Part shown: positions 5,791 through 8,307 of the stretch, in pieces
Numbering within the stretch: the first letter of the stretch is position 1
Layout: the number at the start of each line of letters is the position of its first letter
The notes under the pieces: generated by a model
What the model was told of the DNA's origin: nothing
The model's database searches: none
Seen by the model: the letters and a program-made list of their open reading frames with translations, nothing else
Made by a program: the position numbers and the translations under genes
Assembly: GCA_013298675.1 (NCBI GenBank)
Contig: JAAFIJ010000103.1
Location: 1 to 8,307 of the forward strand
DNA length: 8,307 nucleotides
Direction of reading: 5' to 3'
DNA from: Rhodobacterales bacterium
GTDB lineage: Bacteria; Pseudomonadota; Alphaproteobacteria; Rhodobacterales; Rhodobacteraceae

Positions 5791-5842
5791 TACCAATAAA
5801 ATACCAATATTTGATTAAATGGTCATAAATTGATCATCAAGT
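5790..5842 (+). promoter_or_regulatory. AT-rich intergenic segment with phased direct repeat and small dyad
   Basis: ATACCAATA occurs twice, at 5790-5798 (its first base is the last of the rimI stop) and 5801-5809, offset by 11 bp, about one helical turn. TTGATCATCAA (5830-5840) is a 5-bp dyad around one base, and TTGAT also occurs at 5811-5815. This is the most AT-rich piece of the window and lies about 150-195 bp upstream of the BMP gene, fitting an upstream activator or UP-like region. Function is inferred. Confidence 0.35.
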
Positions 5843-5873
5843 CAGAGCGACGACATTCAACATCAGATTCCTA

Positions 5874-5903
5874 TTGACCGACCGTCACGACTGCGACCTA
5901 AAT
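5874..5903 (+). promoter_or_regulatory. Candidate promoter of the BMP transporter operon
   Basis: TTGACC (5874-5879) is a good -35. After 17-18 bases comes a weak -10-like stretch CCTAAAT (5897-5903). Transcription would start near 5910, giving a leader of about 75 bases. The -10 is poor, so this is tentative; it is the best candidate seen between rimI and the BMP gene. Confidence 0.35.
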
Positions 5904-5913
5904 CAGTCACGAC
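5884..5913 (+). repeat. Direct repeat GTCACGAC, two copies 22 bp apart
   Basis: GTCACGAC occurs at 5884-5891 and 5906-5913, offset by 22 bp (about two helical turns), flanking the candidate -10 element of the BMP operon. The spacing puts both copies on one face of the helix, as with tandem operator half-sites. It could be chance; regulator unknown. Confidence 0.3.
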
Positions 5914-5984
5914 CCCCCGACACTCCTGATGATTTGGGATGTGAAAACCAAGGGGGCGAAACCATTTTTAACCGGGAGACGACA

Positions 5985-6983
5985 ATGACCCTGATGAAAC
6001 ACCTGATGGGTGCGGCCGCAACGCTTGCACTTACCGCTGGCGCCGTAATGGCAGAGCCTGCGCTTATTTTTGACCTTGGCGGCAAATTCGACAAATCTTT
6101 CAACGAGGCAGCGTTCAACGGCGCGACCAAATGGGCGACCGAAACCGGTGGTACCTTCAAAGACATCGAAATGACGTCAGAGGCCCAGCGAGAGCAGGCA
6201 CTGCGTCAACTCGCTGGCGCTGGCTTTAACCCGATCGTTATGACCGGTTTTGCTTTTGGCGACGTTTTGGGTCAGGTCGCTCCTGAATTCCCAGACACCA
6301 AGTTTGCGATCATCGACATGGTTGTTGATCAGCCAAACGTCAAATCCGTGGTCTTCACCGAGCACGAAGGTTCGTACCTTGTCGGCATGATGGCTGCTTT
6401 GGCATCAAAAACCGGCACCGTTGGCTTTATCGGCGGCATGGACATTCCGTTGATCCGTCGTTTCGGCTGCGGCTTTGCCCAAGGCGCTATGGCTGCGAAC
6501 CCAGCCGTCAAGGTTATCTTGAACATGACCGGCTCTGATCCATCCGCATGGAATGACCCGGTTAAGGGTGGCGAAATCGCCAAGGCACAAAAAGGCCAAG
6601 GCGCTGACGTGATTTTCGCGGCAGCAGGCGGCACCGGTGTGGGCGTTCTGCAAGCTGCCAAGGATGAGGGCATCTTGTCGATCGGCGTGGACAGCAACCA
6701 AAACTATATGCAGCCAGGTTCGGTTTTGACCTCGATGCTAAAGCGTGTGGACGTCGCTGTTTACAACGCGCTCAAAGAGGGCACCGAAATGACCGGTGGC
6801 ATGAACGTGCTTGACCTTAAGGCTGGCGGCGTTGGCTATGCGATGGACGAGAACAACGCAGCGTTGGTTTCGGCCGACATGCAAGCAGCGGTTGACGCTG
6901 CAAGCGCCAAAATCGTTGCCGGTGAAGTTGTTGTTCATGACTACATGGCCGACAACACCTGCCCCGGCGGCGTAACGTTCTAA
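5985..6983 (+). CDS. BMP/PnrA-family periplasmic substrate-binding protein of an ABC importer
   Basis: A 332-residue binding protein of the basic membrane protein (BMP, Med/PnrA-like) family, whose characterised members bind purine or other nucleosides. Residues 1-23 form a Sec signal peptide (MKH, then an alanine/leucine core ending AVMA before EP). There is no lipobox cysteine, so the mature protein should be free in the periplasm. Two lobes follow. Landmarks are DLGGKFDKSFNEAAFNG (30-46, with the ligand-loop DxSFN pattern at D36-S38-F39-N40), GSDPSAWNDPVKG, IFAAAGGTGVGVLQAAKD and IGVDSNQNYMQPGSVLTSMLKRVD, all typical of the family. The start at 5985 is chosen because GGGAG (5974-5978) precedes it and the signal peptide begins there; an in-frame TTG at 5874 would add 37 non-signal residues. 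The stop overlaps the ATPase start (TAATG). Confidence 0.93.
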   Translation: MTLMKHLMGAAATLALTAGAVMAEPALIFDLGGKFDKSFNEAAFNGATKWATETGGTFKDIEMTSEAQREQALRQLAGAGFNPIVMTGFAFGDVLGQVAPEFPDTKFAIIDMVVDQPNVKSVVFTEHEGSYLVGMMAALASKTGTVGFIGGMDIPLIRRFGCGFAQGAMAANPAVKVILNMTGSDPSAWNDPVKGGEIAKAQKGQGADVIFAAAGGTGVGVLQAAKDEGILSIGVDSNQNYMQPGSVLTSMLKRVDVAVYNALKEGTEMTGGMNVLDLKAGGVGYAMDENNAALVSADMQAAVDAASAKIVAGEVVVHDYMADNTCPGGVTF

Positions 6984-8307
6984 TGTCCGCAGGACAATCG
7001 GGGCAGCAGGAAACTGCTGCCCCAGCCTCGTCCCCCTTTGCCATCGAACTTAAGGGGATTTCCAAGGCTTTCGGGCCAGTGCAGGCAAATAGGGACATTG
7101 ATATCCAGGTCCGCCGCGGGACCATTCACGGAATTATCGGCGAAAATGGCGCGGGGAAGTCCACGCTGATGTCGATCCTTTATGGGTTTTACAAGGCGGA
7201 TAAGGGCGAGATCTTTATCAACGGAACCAAAACCACCATCCCCGACAGCCAGAGCGCCATACGTGCCGGCATCGGCATGGTGTTCCAGCATTTCAAGCTG
7301 GTGCAGAATTTTACCGTGCTTGAGAACGTCGTTCTTGGCGCCGAAGAAGGTGCAATGCTGAAAACCAGCCTTGCCAAGGCGCGCAAGGTTTTGGCCGATC
7401 TTAGCCGCGAATACGAACTTGATGTCGACCCGGACGCCTTGATCGAAGATCTGTCTGTGGGCCATCAACAGCGCGTCGAAATCCTTAAGGCGCTGTTTCG
7501 CCAAGCCGAAATATTGATTTTGGATGAGCCTACGGGCGTTCTTACCCCATCAGAGGCCGACCATCTGTTTCGCATCCTGCGCGGGTTGCGCGATCAGGGC
7601 AAAACCGTAATCCTGATCACCCATAAACTGCGAGAGATCATGGAGGCGACCGACTCCACCTCTGTCATGCGCCGCGGCACTATGGTGGCCACGGTCAAAA
7701 CCGCAGAGTCGTCACCCGAAGAGTTGGCAGAACTGATGGTTGGGCGCAAAGTTTTGCTAGAGGTCGACAAGCCGCCGGCCAACCCGGGCAAAGTGGTTCT
7801 GAAGGTCGAGAACCTAAGCGTCACCGACCCTCATGGCGTGGTCCGTCTGAAAGGCGTCAGCTTTGAGATTCGCGCAGGCGAAATACTTGGCATCGCAGGT
7901 GTGTCGGGCAATGGGCAATCAGAGTTGCTAGAGGCGTTGAGCGGCATCACCAAAGCGACGGGCAAGATCACGTTGAACGGTGTCGAACTGCCGATGTCTG
8001 GCAGCCTTGCAAATGGGCAAACTCGGCGCGAAGCGGGTATCGCCCATGTGCCAGAGGATCGCCACGCCCTTGGCATGATCCTTGATTTCACCGCTTGGGA
8101 AAACGTGGCCTTTGGTTATCACAACAGCCCGGAATATCAGCGGAGCAGCTTGTTGATGGACAACAGCGCCATCGTGGCCGACACCGAGAAAAAGATGGCG
8201 ACCTATGATGTGCGTCCGCCCATCCCAACGCTGACCGGAAAATCCTTTTCCGGCGGAAATCAGCAAAAGATCGTCGTCGCCCGCGAGATGGAGCGTAATC
8301 CGGATTT
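6983..8307 (+). CDS. ABC transporter ATPase with two NBDs (BMP/nucleoside type), 3'-truncated
   Basis: A cytoplasmic energising subunit for the importer served by the preceding binding protein. The first 441 residues are present; the family usually has about 500-520. The first nucleotide-binding domain is complete: Walker A GENGAGKST (53-61), Q-loop Q102, signature LSVGHQQRVEI (157-167, with the SVGxQQRVEI form seen in YufO-like ATPases), Walker B ILILDEP (177-183) and the switch histidine H214. The second domain begins near residue 270. Its Walker A position reads GVSGNGQSEL (306-315), with no GKS/T lysine, the usual degeneration in this family, while its signature FSGGNQQK (422-429) is intact. 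The sequence ends before its Walker B. The ATG at 6983 is the only possible start before the fold; its Shine-Dalgarno is weak (GGCGGCG), implying coupling to the BMP gene. Residues 2-18 are a low-complexity tail. Confidence 0.93.
   Translation, partial: MSAGQSGQQETAAPASSPFAIELKGISKAFGPVQANRDIDIQVRRGTIHGIIGENGAGKSTLMSILYGFYKADKGEIFINGTKTTIPDSQSAIRAGIGMVFQHFKLVQNFTVLENVVLGAEEGAMLKTSLAKARKVLADLSREYELDVDPDALIEDLSVGHQQRVEILKALFRQAEILILDEPTGVLTPSEADHLFRILRGLRDQGKTVILITHKLREIMEATDSTSVMRRGTMVATVKTAESSPEELAELMVGRKVLLEVDKPPANPGKVVLKVENLSVTDPHGVVRLKGVSFEIRAGEILGIAGVSGNGQSELLEALSGITKATGKITLNGVELPMSGSLANGQTRREAGIAHVPEDRHALGMILDFTAWENVAFGYHNSPEYQRSSLLMDNSAIVADTEKKMATYDVRPPIPTLTGKSFSGGNQQKIVVAREMERNPD
7000..7023 (+). 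promoter_or_regulatory. Intercistronic GNRA-tetraloop hairpin inside the ATPase start
   Basis: GGGGCAGCAG (7000-7009) and CTGCTGCCCC (7014-7023) form a perfect 10-bp stem closed by GAAA, a stable GNRA tetraloop. It begins 17 bases after the BMP stop codon, at +18 of the ATPase reading frame, in a non-conserved N-terminal tail. No T-run follows, so it is not an intrinsic terminator. Likely roles are 3' protection of the binding-protein message or tuning of ATPase translation; both are inferred. Confidence 0.6.

Noticed and set aside
5830..5840. TTGATCATCAA as an FNR/CRP-type box
   Set aside because: The half-sites match TTGAT/ATCAA, but the centre is one base instead of the four an FNR dimer needs. 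I keep it only as an unexplained dyad.
5874..5984. N-terminal extension of the BMP protein from a TTG at 5874
   Set aside because: The extra 37 residues are polar and would bury the signal peptide. The ATG at 5985 has its own Shine-Dalgarno sequence, and the TTG is better explained as part of a -35 element.
7000..7023. Intrinsic terminator between BMP and ATPase genes
   Set aside because: The stem is strong but is followed by AGCCTCGTCCCCC with no T-run, and it lies inside the next reading frame.
6980..7504. Minus-strand open frame of 174 codons opposite the BMP-ATPase joint
   Set aside because: It lies over highly conserved ABC ATPase motifs on the + strand and has no recognisable domain.
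7898..7927. Missing Walker A lysine in the second NBD as gene decay
   Set aside because: Double-NBD ATPases of the sugar/nucleoside import type commonly have a degenerate second Walker A. The frame stays open and the second signature FSGGNQQK is intact.
1..8307. Defence, mobile or otherwise undescribed multi-gene system
   Set aside because: Every sizeable + strand gene but one fits a housekeeping or transport family. There are no integrase, transposase, toxin-antitoxin or CRISPR signals, and base composition is uniform apart from one short AT-rich intergenic segment.

Overview
The window looks like an ordinary chromosomal stretch of a Rhodobacterales (roseobacter-type) alphaproteobacterium. 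This rests on the moderately high GC content, the protein flavour, the NifU-like/TsaB/RimI order and the BMP-type ABC transporter. All recognisable genes are on the + strand and nearly all belong to housekeeping or transport families. I see no phage, IS element, CRISPR array, tRNA or rRNA, and no cluster that stands out as a new multi-gene system. The less expected signal is in the non-coding joints between genes.

Layout. (1) 2-829 is the 3' part of trpS, and its stop overlaps the start of an unrecognised membrane protein gene (829-1905). This unit ends in a strong intrinsic terminator (2003-2036), preceded by two smaller stem-loops that could belong to a small RNA. (2) 2129-2608 encodes a single-domain VOC/glyoxalase-like metalloprotein that stands alone, with a dyad just after its stop. 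(3) 2706-3569 encodes a branched-chain-aminotransferase-like PLP enzyme. A 66-nt gap then leads to a universal stress protein gene (3636-4091). That gap contains mutually exclusive complementary segments, one of which covers the Shine-Dalgarno sequence. (4) 4177-5790 is a tight operon of a NifU-like Fe-S scaffold, tsaB and rimI with overlapping ends, preceded by a promoter-like element flanked by two perfect dyads. (5) An AT-rich intergenic region (5791-5984) with short phased repeats precedes a BMP/PnrA-type periplasmic binding protein (5985-6983) and its double-NBD ABC ATPase (6983-8307, running off the window). The permease genes would be expected just beyond the window.

How the genes work together. 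NifU-like, TsaB and RimI join Fe-S cluster assembly, the tRNA t6A modification machinery and N-terminal acetylation of ribosomal protein in one co-transcribed housekeeping unit. The BMP protein and ATPase form the start of an ABC importer, probably for nucleosides. A perfect 10-bp hairpin with a GAAA tetraloop lies in the first codons of the ATPase, just past the binding-protein stop, where it could help set the usual excess of binding protein over membrane complex.

All structural RNA and operator proposals are read by eye from complementarity; no folding energies, alignments or database searches were run.
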